The position numbers and the translations under genes were made by a program. The notes below the pieces were generated by a model. It was not told where the DNA came from. It saw only the letters and a list, made by a program, of their open reading frames with translations, and did not search any database. A stretch of DNA of 64,000 nucleotides. It comes from Ashinkailepas kermadecensis. Its lineage: Eukaryota; Arthropoda; Thecostraca; Neolepadidae. The stretch is taken from the NCBI GenBank assembly GCA_034440615.1, contig JAOTOM010003168.1, positions 62,001 to 126,000 on the forward strand. The letters are read 5' to 3'. Shown piece by piece: positions 46,441 to 58,165 of this stretch. Within the stretch, counting starts at the first letter, position 1. Each line of letters starts with the position of its first letter.

Positions 46441-47700
46441 GCGGTGACGGAGGACGGGCCGCGGTGACGGAGGACGGGCTGCAGTGACGGAGGACGGGCC
46501 GCGGTGACGGAGGACGGGCCGCGGTGACGGAGGACGGGCCGCGGTGACGGAGGACGGGCTGCAGTGACGGAGGACGGGCCGCGGTGACGGAGGACGGGCC
46601 GCGGTGACGGAGGACGGGCTGCAGTGACGGAGGACGGGCCGCGGTGACGGAGGACGGGCCGCGGTGACGGAGGACGGGCCGCGGTGACGGAGGACGGGCC
46701 GCGGTGACGGAGGACGGGCCGCGGTGACGGAGGACGGGCCGCGGTGACGGAGGACGTGTTGCAGTGACGGAGGACGGGCCGCGGTGACGGAGGACGTGCT
46801 TCAGTGACGGAGGACGGGCCGCGGTGACGGAGGGCGGGCCGCGGTGACGGAGGACGGGCCGCGGTGACGGAGGACGTGTTGCAGTGACGGAGGACGGGCC
46901 GCGGTGACGGAGGACGGGCTGCAGTGACGGAGGACGGGTTGCGGTGACGGAGGACGGGTTGCGGTGACGGAGGACGGGCTGCGGTGACGGATGACGGGCT
47001 GCAGTGACGGAGGACGGGTTGCGGTGACGGAGGACGGGCTGCAGTGACGGAGGACGGGCTGCAGTGACGGAGGACGGGCTGCAGTGACGGAGGACGGGCT
47101 GCAGTGACGGAGGACGGGCTGCAGTGACGGAGGACGGGCTGCAGTGACGGAGGACGGGCTGCGGTGACGGAGGGCGGGCCGCAGTGACGGAGGACGGGCC
47201 GCGGTGACGGAGGACGTGTTGCAGTGACGGAGGACGGGCCGCGGTGACGGAGGGCGGGCCGCGGTGACGGAGGACGGGCCGCGGTGACGAAGGACGTGCT
47301 TCAGTGACGGAGGACGGGCTGTAGTGACGGAGGACGTGTTGCAGTGACGGAGGACGGGCTGCGGTGACGGAGGACGGGCTGCGGTGACGGAGGACGGGCT
47401 GCGGTGACGGAGGACGGGCTGCGGTGACGGAGGACGGGCTGCGGTGACGGAGGGCGGGCCGCGGTGACGAAGGACGTGTTGCGGTGACGAAGGACGTGCT
47501 GCAGTGACGGAGGACGGGCTGCAGTAACGGAGGACGGGCTGCAGTGACGGAGGACGGGTTGCAGTGACGGAGGACGGGCTGCAGTGACGGAGGACGTGTT
47601 GCAGTGACGGAGGACGGGCTGCAGTGACGGAGGACGTGTTGCAGTGACGGAGGACGGGCTGCGGTGACGGAGGACGGGCTGCGGTGACGGAGGACGCCGC
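46441..47700. repeat. 20-bp minisatellite, phase-locked
   Basis: 63 consecutive units of gcggtgacggaggacgggct with no insertion or deletion. Differences are restricted to a few sites: gcg/gca, ggcc/ggct/ggtt/gtgtt/gtgct, rare gga to gaa and gga to ggg. The last unit fades into unique sequence. The 525-codon minus-strand ORF over it is an artefact of the stop-free unit. Confidence 0.97.
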
Positions 47701-48009
47701 TAATTGGTGGTGACACACGCCGCCGCCAGTCACCTGTTGTGTGCCGACTTGTTGTGCGTCGCACGCGCGTGTGAGTACGCAGTGGGGCCGGCTGTCGACA
47801 ACCGGGGAATACGACCCCCCCCCCCCTCCCAGCTGCCCGTTCGCCGAGCCGCCGTGAAGACCCCGCTGCCGCCGCCGCCGCGCCGCCGCTCGTCAACATC
47901 TGCTCCAGGTCTCGGCTCTGTCCATTGTTTGGCAGTCGAGGCTCGACGTCGCGCGCCGTGAGGCGTGTGTGTCATAGCGGCGCAGCAACTGTCGGCGCTC
48001 GACTCACGT
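47701..48009. other. CpG-rich patch beyond the 20-bp array
   Basis: GC/CpG-rich, with a C run at about 47815-47827 and ccgccg runs near 47870. No gene recognised. Confidence 0.5.
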
Positions 48010-48809
48010 GCCTGTCTCACTCTCTAGTGTTTCAGCTGTCTGTCTGACTCTCTAGTGTCTCAGCTGTCTGGCTCACTCTCTAGTGTTTTAGCTGTCTGTC
48101 TGACTCTCTAGTGTCTCAGCTGTCTGGCTCACTCTCTAGTGTCTCAGATGTCTGTCTCACTCTCTAGTGTCTCAGATGTCTGTCTCACTCTCTAGTGTCT
48201 CAGATGTATGTTTCACTCTCTAGTGTCTCAGCTGTCTGTCTCACTATCCACTGTCTCAGATGTCTGTCTCACTTTCCCGCTTTCTCAGCTGTCTGTCTCA
48301 CTCTTTAGTGTCTCAGATGTCTGTCTCACTCTCCACTGTCTCAGCTGTCTTCATCGCCATCTTACTGTCTCAGTTGTTTGTCGCACCGTCCCACTGTCTC
48401 AGATGTATGTTTCAATACCTCACTGTATCAGCATTCCCACTCTCCCAATGTCTCAGCTGTCTTCGTCACTACCCCACTGTTTCAAGTATCTCACTCTTCC
48501 ACTGTCCCAGCTGTCTGCTTCTCTCTCCAATTTCCTCAGCTTTCTCATTCTTCTACTTCCTCAGATGTCTTCACTACCCTCTTACTGTCCGAATAGTTTG
48601 TTTCACTCTTCCTCTGTCTCAACTGTCTGTCTCACTATCCCATTTCCTCAGCTTTCTTACTCTTCCAATGTATCATCTGTCTTCCTCACTCTCCAACTGT
48701 CTTAAGTATCTCTCTTCCACTGTCCCAGCTGTCTGTTATTCCCCCATTGTCTCAGCTGTCTCACTTCCCCACTGTTCAGATGTTTTCATCATCATACTTC
48801 TGTCTCTGT

Positions 48810-48906
<97 letters not shown>

Positions 48907-49150
48907 TCCATTGTCTTAGCTGTTTTACTTTTCCACTGTTTCAATTGTCTGTCTCACTCTCCCGTTTTCTCAGCTGTCTTCCACAATCTCTCACTGTCTC
49001 AGCTGTCTGTCTCTTTCTCTCTTCCATTGTCTCAGCCGTTCTACTCTCCCGCTTTCTCAACAGTCTTCCTCAATATCTCACTATCTCAGCCGTCTGTCTC
49101 ACTCTCCCGCTGTCTCACTCCCTCACGGTCTCAGTTGTCTCCGCTGTCTA
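48010..49150. repeat. 28-bp pyrimidine-rich minisatellite around a (TC)n core
   Basis: Units of about 28 bp (ctcagctgtctgtctcactc plus tctagtgt) are regular at 48018-48250, become more diverged toward 48800, and resume beyond the (TC)n tract to 49150. The whole 1.1 kb is strongly pyrimidine-biased on the + strand. Forward frames stay open (up to 219 codons) as S/L-rich low-complexity strings. Confidence 0.9.
48819..48903. repeat. (TC)n microsatellite
   Basis: About 84 bp of pure CT dinucleotides inside the 28-bp minisatellite. Confidence 0.97.
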
Positions 49151-49496
49151 AGAAGTCTCACTCAGCCGGTACAGATGGACAAGGCTATCATTGGCTGGCT
49201 GAACAGCAGGGCAGGGAGAGATGGTACGGCAGTTGAGAAGCGTGACGATGTGGCGGAGCCATGAGGTGGAATGGCAGTTTGGAGAGATGATGATGTAGCG
49301 GGGAAATGAGATGACGGGTGGGTGCTTGAATGACAGCTGAGTGAAATATGAGCGACGTATGGAATGGAACAATGGTCACGCACTGGAAAGGAAGCTCATT
49401 CTAACTATGCAAGTAGGCAGGTGATGCAAAATATGCGGAACGATGAGGTGGATGCTTAATATATTTCCTGCATCTGACGCAAACAATTGGTTAGGG
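49151..49496. other. Unique spacer
   Basis: No gene recognised; some short gatgatgtag- and gaggtgga-type near-repeats. Confidence 0.4.
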
Positions 49497-49507
49497 CTTC
49501 GTCAGTG
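49497..49507. repeat. Target-site duplication, left (CTTCGTCAGTG)
   Basis: 11-bp direct repeat immediately outside the foldback element; second copy at 50552-50562. Confidence 0.88.
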
Positions 49508-50551
49508 GGAGGGTCTATAATGCCCACTTTTTTGCCCGATGGACCTCAGTAATTACGAAGTGGATGTCGATGAAAGGTGCAGTAATAGATGTCTTTTAAT
49601 TAATGTAGTGGTTTTGACCTACAACCGTAATGAATATTTTCCTTCAAATATCTTTAAATCGCTCCCAAATGGCGTTGAAACGCTGTAATCACAGCAATAG
49701 AAAATGTCCGATGGACGATCCAGTAACTACTGCACCGATTTTCATGAAAATGGCTGTAAAATAAACTTCGACATCGATTTTGGTCCCATTGGATCATTGC
49801 CAGCCGATATAATTGGGTAGAAAGCCTGAAATTCGAGATTTGCCCGATGGACGATCTACGAAAGTAATTTACAGAATTGCGCCAAACACACACTAATCCA
49901 ATGTCTTTTCACCGTATTAGATCAATTGAGGCAGTTAAGAGAAAAATTAACATATTAAATATGAAACAGACTCTTAACACGGAAGTCAGTACAACCGTGA
50001 ACCAAGCTTTTAGTCATCCTACAAATATATCACCTATCTTATCACCCATGTCTAATTGAATTGTGATGTGATGGATTTCTACATTTCATATGTTAATTTT
50101 TCTCTTAACTGCCTAAACTGATCTAATATGGTGAAAAGACATTGATCAGTGTGTGTTTGGCGCAATTCTGTGACTTACTTTCGTGGATCATCCATCAGGC
50201 AAATCTCGAATTGCAACCCCTCATTTCGTGGCTTTCTACCTATTTATACCGGCTGGAAATGACTCAGATGACCGAAAATGGATGCGGAAGTTTATTTTAG
50301 AGCCATTTTCATGAAACTCTGTGCAGTAGTTACTGAGATCGTCCATCGGGCATTTTCTATTGTTGTGATTACAGCGTTTCAGCGCCATTTGGGGGCGATT
50401 TAAAGACATTTGAAGGAAAATATTAATCATGGTTGTAGGTCAAAACCACTACATTAATTAAAAGACATCTATTACTGCACCTTTCATCGACATCCGCTTC
50501 GTAATTACTGAGATCGTCCATCGGGAAAAAAGTGGGAACTATAGACCCTCC
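49508..50551. mobile_element. Foldback element with long TIRs, Mutator-like
   Basis: Begins GGAGGGTCTATA and ends with the reverse complement TATAGACCCTCC. The left arm (49508-49966) and right arm (50083-50551) are inverted copies with, by eye, roughly 90% identity, separated by about 116 bp of unique spacer. Exact 11-bp direct repeats flank it. There is no transposase. Long TIRs plus a 9-11 bp duplication are the hallmark of MULE-type non-autonomous or foldback elements. Inside each arm a ccgatggacgatc motif occurs about three times, at spacings of roughly 150 bp. Confidence 0.88.
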
Positions 50552-50562
50552 CTTCGTCAGTG
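50552..50562. repeat. Target-site duplication, right (CTTCGTCAGTG)
   Basis: Second copy of the 11-bp direct repeat flanking the foldback element. Confidence 0.88.
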
Positions 50563-51406
50563 AGCAGAAGAATGGAAATAATCATTGCAACATGCAATAA
50601 AATGTAACCTGATTATTGATCCTCACAATCAATCTCATGCAATCGCTGTCTAATGGTTCTCGCGAATCGATAGATGCGCTCACCCCCCCCCCCCCCCCCC
50701 AAACGAAAAATGTTTTCCACAATATCCGACGGCATGTACCAACAGAGCTGTGCGATATTAACCACCACATGGCGTGGGCACAGGCGGAAGTCTTATCTAG
50801 CGTCCACCCATGTTCCAGCAGCCCCCACTCTATGGCGTCACCGGGACCCACACCAGGTGCTATTCCCGGGAGGTGTTATACCGAGCGCGTCCCTCTCATT
50901 CACAACGCTTTCTCAATGCCGGCTGCCAAAAGGCTCGTCCTGCGGGAAGGCTGTACCGGTGCGTGGGGGCGTGCGCCGCCGATTGAGCGGCGGCGGGCCG
51001 TGAACGTCTCGTCGGCCAGGAATGCCACCCTCGGCGGCCCTAATTTGCGCCACATTGTGGCCGCCTCAAAACGCTTGTTGTGCGCCGACCTCGCGGCCCG
51101 GCGACGCGCTGCAGCGCCTTTGGGTGGCGGCGCACCTCCGCCGGAGGTCGAGCACGTCAGCAGCGACACCCGGCCGGAACCAGGCGCCGGTCCGACCAGC
51201 CTCAAAACGGCCCGGCCCGCTCGTCCGTGACGCGGCCCGAGCAGTGTGGTGAGGCGTGCCGGCCATCAGCGCGCCGCGCCGCCGCTCTGCCGGCGAGGTC
51301 GCGTCCCGGCACTGTCTGGGCGACGCGGCGCGTGCGGCCGCCCACAACCCACCATCGGCCGTCGTGGGGTCTCCACCGAGACCCGCCCAGCAGCAGGCTG
51401 GCTCAG
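50563..51406. other. Unique spacer turning into CpG-rich patch
   Basis: A run of about 19 C lies at 50682-50700. From 50940 to 51405 the DNA is CpG-rich up to the start of the 43-bp array. Frames of up to 204 codons have no recognisable domain. Confidence 0.45.
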
Positions 51407-51815
51407 CGCTGACGGCAGCTCCCGGCAGAGTCGCAGTGATCCATCCGTCGGGCCGCGGCAGCTCCCGGCAGAGTCGCAGTGATCCATCCGTCGGGCCGCG
51501 GCAGCTCCCGGCAGAGTCGCAGTGATCCATCCGTCGGGCCGCGGCAGCTCCCGACAGAGTCGCAGTGATCCATCCGTCGGGCCGCGGCAGCTCCCGGCAG
51601 AGTCGCAGTGATCCATCCGTCGGGCCGCGGCAGCTCCCGGCAGAGTCGCAGTGACCCATCCGTCGGGCCGCGGCAGCTCCCGGCAGAGCCGCAGTGATCC
51701 ATCCGTCGGGCCGCGGCAGCTCCCGGCAGAGTCGCAGTGACCCATCCGTCGGGCCGCGGCAGCTCCCGGCAGAGTCGCAGTGATCCATCCGTCGGGCCGC
51801 GGTAACTCCCGGCCG
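51407..51815. repeat. 43-bp minisatellite
   Basis: About nine and a half copies of a 43-bp unit: gcagctcccggcagagtcgc, agtgatccatccgtcgggcc, gcg. The only common variant is gtgatcc/gtgaccc. Open minus frames (260-284 codons) are artefacts. Confidence 0.95.
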
Positions 51816-51892
51816 AGTCGCAGTGATTCGGTCATTGCACGAGCGCAATGTCGCTGGCGTTTACTCTGCCGCGCGATGCATTTCAGCGATCG

Positions 51893-52030
51893 CGAGCGGA
51901 GCCAGTAACGCTGCGGCTGCGGCCGTAAGCGAAGCCGGTAACGCTGCGGCTGCGGCCGTAAGCGGAGCCAGTAGCAGTGCGGCTGCGGCCGTAAGCCGAG
52001 CCAGTAACGGTGCGGCTGCGGCCGTAATGA
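51893..52030. repeat. 33-bp tandem repeat, four copies
   Basis: Four copies of gcggagccagtaacgctgcg plus gctgcggccgtaa. A frame stays open (51823-52131), but every difference between units hits first or second codon positions in that frame, so it does not look coding. Confidence 0.9.
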
Positions 52031-52477
52031 CTTCCGCCAGTTCACTGCCGCCCGCCCTCTCCCCTCTCCACAACAATCGAGCGTGGACACACGTGGTTTC
52101 CCGCTCTGCGTCACCGTCACCGCGCCATTAGACGCACATCCAGATTGTCCCCGTCACTGTGTGCTTTATGGGCCCGGGAGGCTCGTATCGCCTCAGGCAG
52201 CCGACGATTAGAGTTGGGGCCGACCGACTGGCGCCTCAGGCCAAATGGCTCACCAGCAGATTGCCGGCTTGACGATCGGGAGCGGAACCGAATCACTCGT
52301 TGAGAATGAGCTGGAGAGAGTCTGATTCAATCTGGACCAACTGATGATCTAACAGCATTCATTCACCATTCAAAATGCTGATAATCTGCGGCGGATGCTC
52401 GAATCCAGGATACAGCGTATAGCTACTTTAGAATGTCAACAAAGATTCAGTAACGCATCGCAGAACCACATCACAAT
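52031..52477. other. Unique spacer
   Basis: No gene recognised. Confidence 0.4.
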
Positions 52478-52690
52478 CTGGCCTCCCTCACGTCGGCCCA
52501 GAACCGCCCCAAATATGGCCTCCATCACGTCGGCCTAGAACCGCGCCCAAGTCTGGCCTCTCTCACGTCGGCCCAGAACCACACCAAAATCTAGCCCCTC
52601 TCACGTCGGCCCAGAACCGCCACAAAATCTGGCCTCCTTCACGTCGGCCCAGAACCGCACTAGAATCTGACCTCCCTCACGTCGGCCGTT
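52478..52690. repeat. 38-bp minisatellite
   Basis: About five and a half diverged copies of ctggcctccctcacgtcggc plus ccagaaccgcaccaaaat. Confidence 0.88.
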
Positions 52691-53489
52691 TAGCTGGCCC
52701 TACTGACGTCGACCTACACTTTGAATGTGTGCTGCAATTCACCACAAATTCACAAATGCTTCGATATTATTTTAGTGAGATAAACACCGGCGACTGGCGA
52801 AGCTTCTCTGCTTGTTCGGCTGACTATGCTATTGAAGGGCTATCCTGCCATTTTCTCCGCATATATTATCATATGTCCATCTATTTAGGAGACAAGTTGC
52901 AAAATTATCTTGCAGGGAACTGCAAACAGCCAACACCTCGCACACATAATATAAGCAGTCCGTGGTATGTGCTATTTGTGAGCAGGCCTATGTATGCATA
53001 CAAACACATACACGCACACACACATACACGCATATATATATATATATATATATATAGATATATATATATATATATATATTTACATATATACATATCGTAC
53101 GTGTGTGTGCAGTAATGTGTTACTTATTGATTTATGAGCATTTCCTTGCCCTTCCTTATCTTCCCCAGAAGAGAAAGGCAGATGTACCCTGACCATCATT
53201 GCAGTATTCAGAATGTCTACCGACGATTAACTACACAATGCTACGCTCTAGATATATGCAAACGCTTGGTTTTATCAGTGATTATCGCATGCAAGCTCAA
53301 TGTTCGTCGCAGAAGTCATGTCCTCGCTATCAAGGTATTGTTTACTATTGACAATAACCATACCGCCGACATTCAGTGCCAACGAGGTAACAGCCCTTGC
53401 AGATTTCCTAATTATACAACGCAATCGAACAACGCATTCTCCGGTTCATCGACGCCGATAATGAACATTCGGCATTCGACACGTGTTGG
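52691..53489. other. Unique spacer with TA/CA microsatellites
   Basis: No gene recognised. 53005-53033 is CA-rich and 53034-53093 is an interrupted (TA)n tract. Confidence 0.5.
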
Positions 53490-53578
53490 CAATGGCGTCA
53501 CAGACCACCGTCACTCCTTAGCAGTGACGTCACAGATCACCGTCACTCCTTGGAAATGACGTCACATACAGCCGTCAC
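53490..53578. repeat. Tandem repeat of about 37 bp carrying CRE-type sites
   Basis: Three diverged copies around gtcacagaccaccgtcactc. Two of them contain the full palindrome TGACGTCA (about 53525 and 53558) and the third has GGCGTCA. TGACGTCA is the consensus site for CREB/ATF factors in animals; whether these act here is unknown. Confidence 0.75.
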
Positions 53579-54919
53579 TCAACCAACGCAGCGCAAAGTG
53601 GTTAATGCGAAAACACGTTTTTTTTTAATGCTTAGTGCTTTATTGAACATGAGTATAATCAGAGCTCCGGCATTGTTCATTTTATTCTCAGTTGGCATCG
53701 GTGTATGATTACCACCCTTACCTTGCGGCACCTGTAAAAGCATGTGTTCGTATCGTGGGTCGTGTTTGTATCGCCCCATCGGATAATGCATTAATTCGCT
53801 CTGTTTGAGGATCGAAAGGTGAATTGTACAACATATTCCTTCTCCATTTAATTTCGTCCAAACATACGAATGGTTGTACAATTATCAGCCGCATTGTTAT
53901 TTTCGGATGTAAATTTTCATGTTCCTGCTCTCACGGTGTTTCAACCGCCAGGAAAGCATCAGTGGTGACAATAATTTTGCAAGCATGTATGATCACAATT
54001 TCATAGATCGCATGATTTTATGCGGTATGCGAACTTTATTGTTATTTGCTCAAATGCTGAAGTCAAGACTTTACTCAGGTTCAATTGACTTGGCTTTGGT
54101 GCTCTCAATGAAATATTATCACTTGATTCCATCACAGATGCAGCTCAAGCTAGTACAATTCCAATTGTTCCTTTACAAAATATTTGCGCCTGTGCTGGGA
54201 AGGATCCAAGCCAGTGCACCTGGGATTGTCGTTGATTTCTTTGGTAGAACCAGCGAGAAGTCATTTTATCATTCTGGTTATTAGTAGGCCGCAGTTCCGT
54301 GTAATTTATTAGCAATTCCTTCGTATTTTCAAGCAAAACAGACAATACAATCCATTTGGAAGCATGTGTTTCCCTACATAGGGTATAATCGTCTTTGTAC
54401 CGATACTAAATGATAGCTTTGCTACGTGAACTTGAACTTATTTTGATACACAGGCCGAGGCCGGGTTCTGGTTCAGTATCCCTGGGGCTCGGCCAATGTC
54501 CACTTGCAGTTGTTAGCTACTTTGCACATGTAACATATTTATATACCACCCTGCCTATCGCAGCTGTCTCCTGCCAAGCTGGAGGTAATCTTGACTGAAC
54601 GGTTTTCTCCATTTTAGTATTAGATGACGTCTGGGGTGTTTTATCTTGTGTTCACAGTACAACAAGACAGCTCTGCACGATGAGCAATGATTCTAGTCTG
54701 CCAATATTTGATTGACTGCTGCAACACACCTCGCATTTTGTACCATGAAGCAGAAACAACCACATACTAGCTGCATCCCATTTCATGGCCTAGCTTAACC
54801 ATTGTGCACAACAGAAATCATCTCTTGACCGAGCTAAAAGGAGACAGCCATTCCAGCAGCACTATATCGGCGGCGGAGAAGCAGAGAATACGGCGGGAGG
54901 AGGACCAGTCAGGAACATG
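53579..54919. other. Unique AT-rich spacer
   Basis: No gene recognised. A minus-strand frame of 100 codons (53579-53881) and a plus-strand frame of 121 codons (53919-54284) have ordinary composition but no family match that I can see. Confidence 0.45.
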
Positions 54920-56893
54920 TTGCCCGGTCCAGTGCCGCTGAGGATACTACAGGGAAGTCACTAGTCAGGCACATGTGGCCCGGTCCAGCGCCGCTGAGGA
55001 TACTACAGGGTAGTCACCGGTCAGACGCCGTCGTGACACATGTGGCCCGGTCCAGCGCCGCTGAGGATACTACAGGGTAGTCACCGGTCAGACGCCGTCG
55101 TGACACATGTGGCCCGGTCCAGCGCCGCTGAGGATACTACAGGGTAGTCACCGGTCAGACGCCGTCGTGACACATGTGGCCCGGCCCAGGGGATACTACA
55201 GGGTAGTCACTAGTCAGGCGCCATCGTGACACATGTGGCCCGGTCCAGCGCCGCTGAGGATACTACAGGGTAGTCACCGGTCAGACGCCGTCGTGACACA
55301 TGTGGCCCGGTCCAGCGCCGCTGAGGATACTACAGGGTAGTCACCGGTTAGACGCCGTCGTAACACATGTGGCCCGGTCCAGCGCCGCTGAGGATACTAC
55401 AGGGTAGTCACCGGTCAGACGCCGTCGTGACACATGTGGCCCGGTCCAGCGCCGCTGAGGATACTACAGGGTAGTCACCGGTCAGACGCCGTCGTGACAC
55501 ATGTGGCCCGGTCCAGCGCCGCTGAGGATACTACAGGGTAGTCACCGGTCAGACGCCGTCGTGACACATGTGGCCCGGTCCAGCGCCGCTGAGGATACTA
55601 CAGGGAAGTCACTAGTCAGGCACATGTGGCCCGGTCCAGCGCCGCTGAGGATACTACAGGGTAGTCACCTGTCAGACGCCGTCGTGACACATGTGGCCCG
55701 GTCCAGCGCCGCTGAGGATACTACAGGGTGGTCACCAGTCAGACGCCGTCGTAACACATGTGGCCCGGTCCAGCGCCGCTGAGGATACTACAGGGTAGTC
55801 ACCTGGTCAGACGCCGTCGTGACACATGTGGCCCGGTCCAGCGCCGCTGAGGATACTACAGGGTAGTCACCGGTCAGACGCCGTCGTGACACATGTGGCC
55901 CGGTCCAGCGCCGCTGAGGATACTACAGGGTAGTCACCGGTCAGACGCCGTCGTGACACATGTGGCCCGGTCCAGCGCCGCTGAGGATACTACAGGGTAG
56001 TCACCTGTCAGACGCCGTCGTGACACATGTGGCCCGGTCCAGTGCCGCTGAGGATACTACAGGGTAGTCACCTGTCAGACGCCGTCGTGACACATGTGGC
56101 CCGGTCCAGTGCCGCTGAGGATACTACAGGGTAGTCACCGGTCAGACGCCATCGTGACACATGTGGCCCGGTCCAGGGGATACTACAGGGTAGTCACCGG
56201 TCAGACGCCGTCGTGACACATGTGGCCCGGTCCAGCGCCGCTGAGGATACTACAGGGTAGTCACCAGTCAGACGCCGTCGTGACACATGTGGCCCGGTCC
56301 AGCGCCGCTGAGGATACTACAGGGTAGTCACCAGTCAGACGCCGTCGTGACACATGTGGCCCGGTCCAGCGCCGCTGAGGATACTACAGGGTGGTCACCT
56401 GTCAGACGCCGTCGTGACACATGTGGCCCGGTCCAGCGCCGCTGAGGATACTACAGGGTAGTCACCAGACAGACGCCGTCGTGACACATGTGGCCCGGTC
56501 CAGCGCCGCTGAGGATACTACAGGGTGGTCACCTGTCAGACGCCGTCGTGACACATGTGGCCCGGTCCAGCGCCGCTGAGGATACTACAGGGTAGTCACC
56601 GGTCAGACGCCGTCGTGACACATGTGGCCAGGTCCAGTGCCGCTGAGGATACTACAGGGTAGTCACCAGTCAGACGCCGTCGTGACACATGTGGCCAGGT
56701 CCAGTGCCGCTGAGGATACTACAGGGTAGTCACCTGTCAGACGCCGTCGTGACACATGTGGCCAGGTCCAGTGCCGCTGAGGATACTACAGGGAAGTCAC
56801 TAGTCAGACACATGTGGCCCGGTCCAGCGCCGCTGAGGATACTACAGGGTAGTCACCAGTCAGACGCCGTCGTAACACATGTGGCCCGGTCCA
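54920..56893. repeat. 67-bp minisatellite, 2 kb
   Basis: About 29 copies of a 67-bp unit: tcagacgccgtcgtgacaca, tgtggcccggtccagcgccg, ctgaggatactacagggtag, tcaccgg. Several units lack the cgccgtcgtgaca block (about 54970, 55620, 56810) or the cgccgctga block (about 55190, 56175). Variants at the joint (ccgg/cctg/ccag/ctag) cluster in blocks. Confidence 0.96.
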
Positions 56894-57298
56894 AGAAGTC
56901 ACAAAATTTGCACCACCAACACGGCAAACAGGCAGGTGTGCCGGACGGTGTGGTGCCGTCTTTTCATGGGCCGTGAGAAAGGCGACCATTGACTGCGAGA
57001 CAGGAGGTGGCCCGTGCCGACTTGAATACGACGGATAATTTCGGGGCCGGGTCCCCAGCGGACGGCCTGTTTGCCGCCGCGGAGACCTGTGTATCGAGGA
57101 AGCGGCCTTCGGCGGGCTGCGGCTCTGACGGCTGGTTGTGGCACGACACATCGAACAAATCTCCGAGAACTCCATGCAAGGAAGTGAGATGACCTCCGAC
57201 CTATAGATCACGAAGTCACTCGTGCAATAATCCTCCCAACGTTCTTTCTCGCGCTCCACCTTTATCTCCAGCGCTATCTCCCACTCATTTTCACTTTC

Positions 57299-57420
57299 AC
57301 TCATTCTCTCTCTCTCTCTCTCTCGCTCTCTCCCTCTCTCTCTCTCTCTTTCCTTCTCTCTCTCTCTCTCTCTCCCTCTCTCTCTTTCCTTCTCTCTCTC
57401 ACACACACACACATACACAA
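57299..57420. repeat. (TC)n microsatellite with (AC)n end
   Basis: Interrupted TC dinucleotides (57300-57400) followed by acacacacacac to about 57420. It gives a spurious E/R-rich minus-strand ORF. Confidence 0.93.
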
Positions 57421-58072
57421 CCTCTTTCTTTCCCTCGTTTTTCTTCTTGAATTCGACGAGGACGACGTCCATCGACGACGAATGAACCCTGCCGGGGTTG
57501 CAGGTGATTGCAAGCAAATTAATTGTACTTCGCTCCCAGGCTTCACAAATATATCTTCCCTGTGCTTCCATCAGCAGGTTTTCACAACGAATACTTTGGC
57601 GATGGCACCAAGCACTAGACCGATAACTCCTGTGATCCTGGGCTTAAGAGAGGGCCCCCTCTAACATTAACGCTTATTTTTCCAGGCACTCTCTTAAATG
57701 TGGAGGATACACACCACGCGATGGATGTTCAAGATTTTTATTAGGCATGTTACAACACCAAAGCAATGATATTGTCATGAGTGTCCACGGTGGCGATGTG
57801 TTTACCACGAATATTTCCGGTGAGGTGTAGATCCCAACTGGCCATTCCAACATCACTCCTGTCGAAAGCCACATCGGGCCATTCGCCACCAGTTTGTTGC
57901 GAAAAGCAATAATTGTGCTTTAAAAGATGTTACTATGAGGAGCACTGAGTCGTGATCAGTCACGTGTTCGAAATGATGTGTTATATTTAGTCTGTTGCAG
58001 ACAAAAAAGGACTGGATTTTGAATATATTGATATCGAAGGGTTAACATCTGTTGGATTTATGATAACATAAC

Positions 58073-58165
58073 TGTTCGTCTCCCTCACTGATTCACTGCT
58101 CGTGTCCCTCTCTGATTCACTGTTCGTCTCCCTCACTGATGCACTGTTCGTGTCCCTCTCTAATT
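58073..58165. repeat. 26-bp tandem repeat
   Basis: About three and a half copies of ctccctcactgattcactgt plus tcgtct, alternating with tcgtgt. Confidence 0.85.

Noticed and set aside
46322..47899. Minus-strand ORF of 525 codons
   Set aside because: It covers the 20-bp array; 20 is not a multiple of 3 and the unit has no stop, so openness is arithmetic.
51823..52131. Alanine-rich plus-strand ORF over the 33-bp repeat
   Set aside because: All differences between units fall at first or second codon positions in this frame, the opposite of what selection on a protein would leave.
56804..57571. Minus-strand 255-codon ORF rich in E and R
   Set aside because: The E/R-rich part is the translation of a (TC)n microsatellite and the rest runs into the edge of the 67-bp array.
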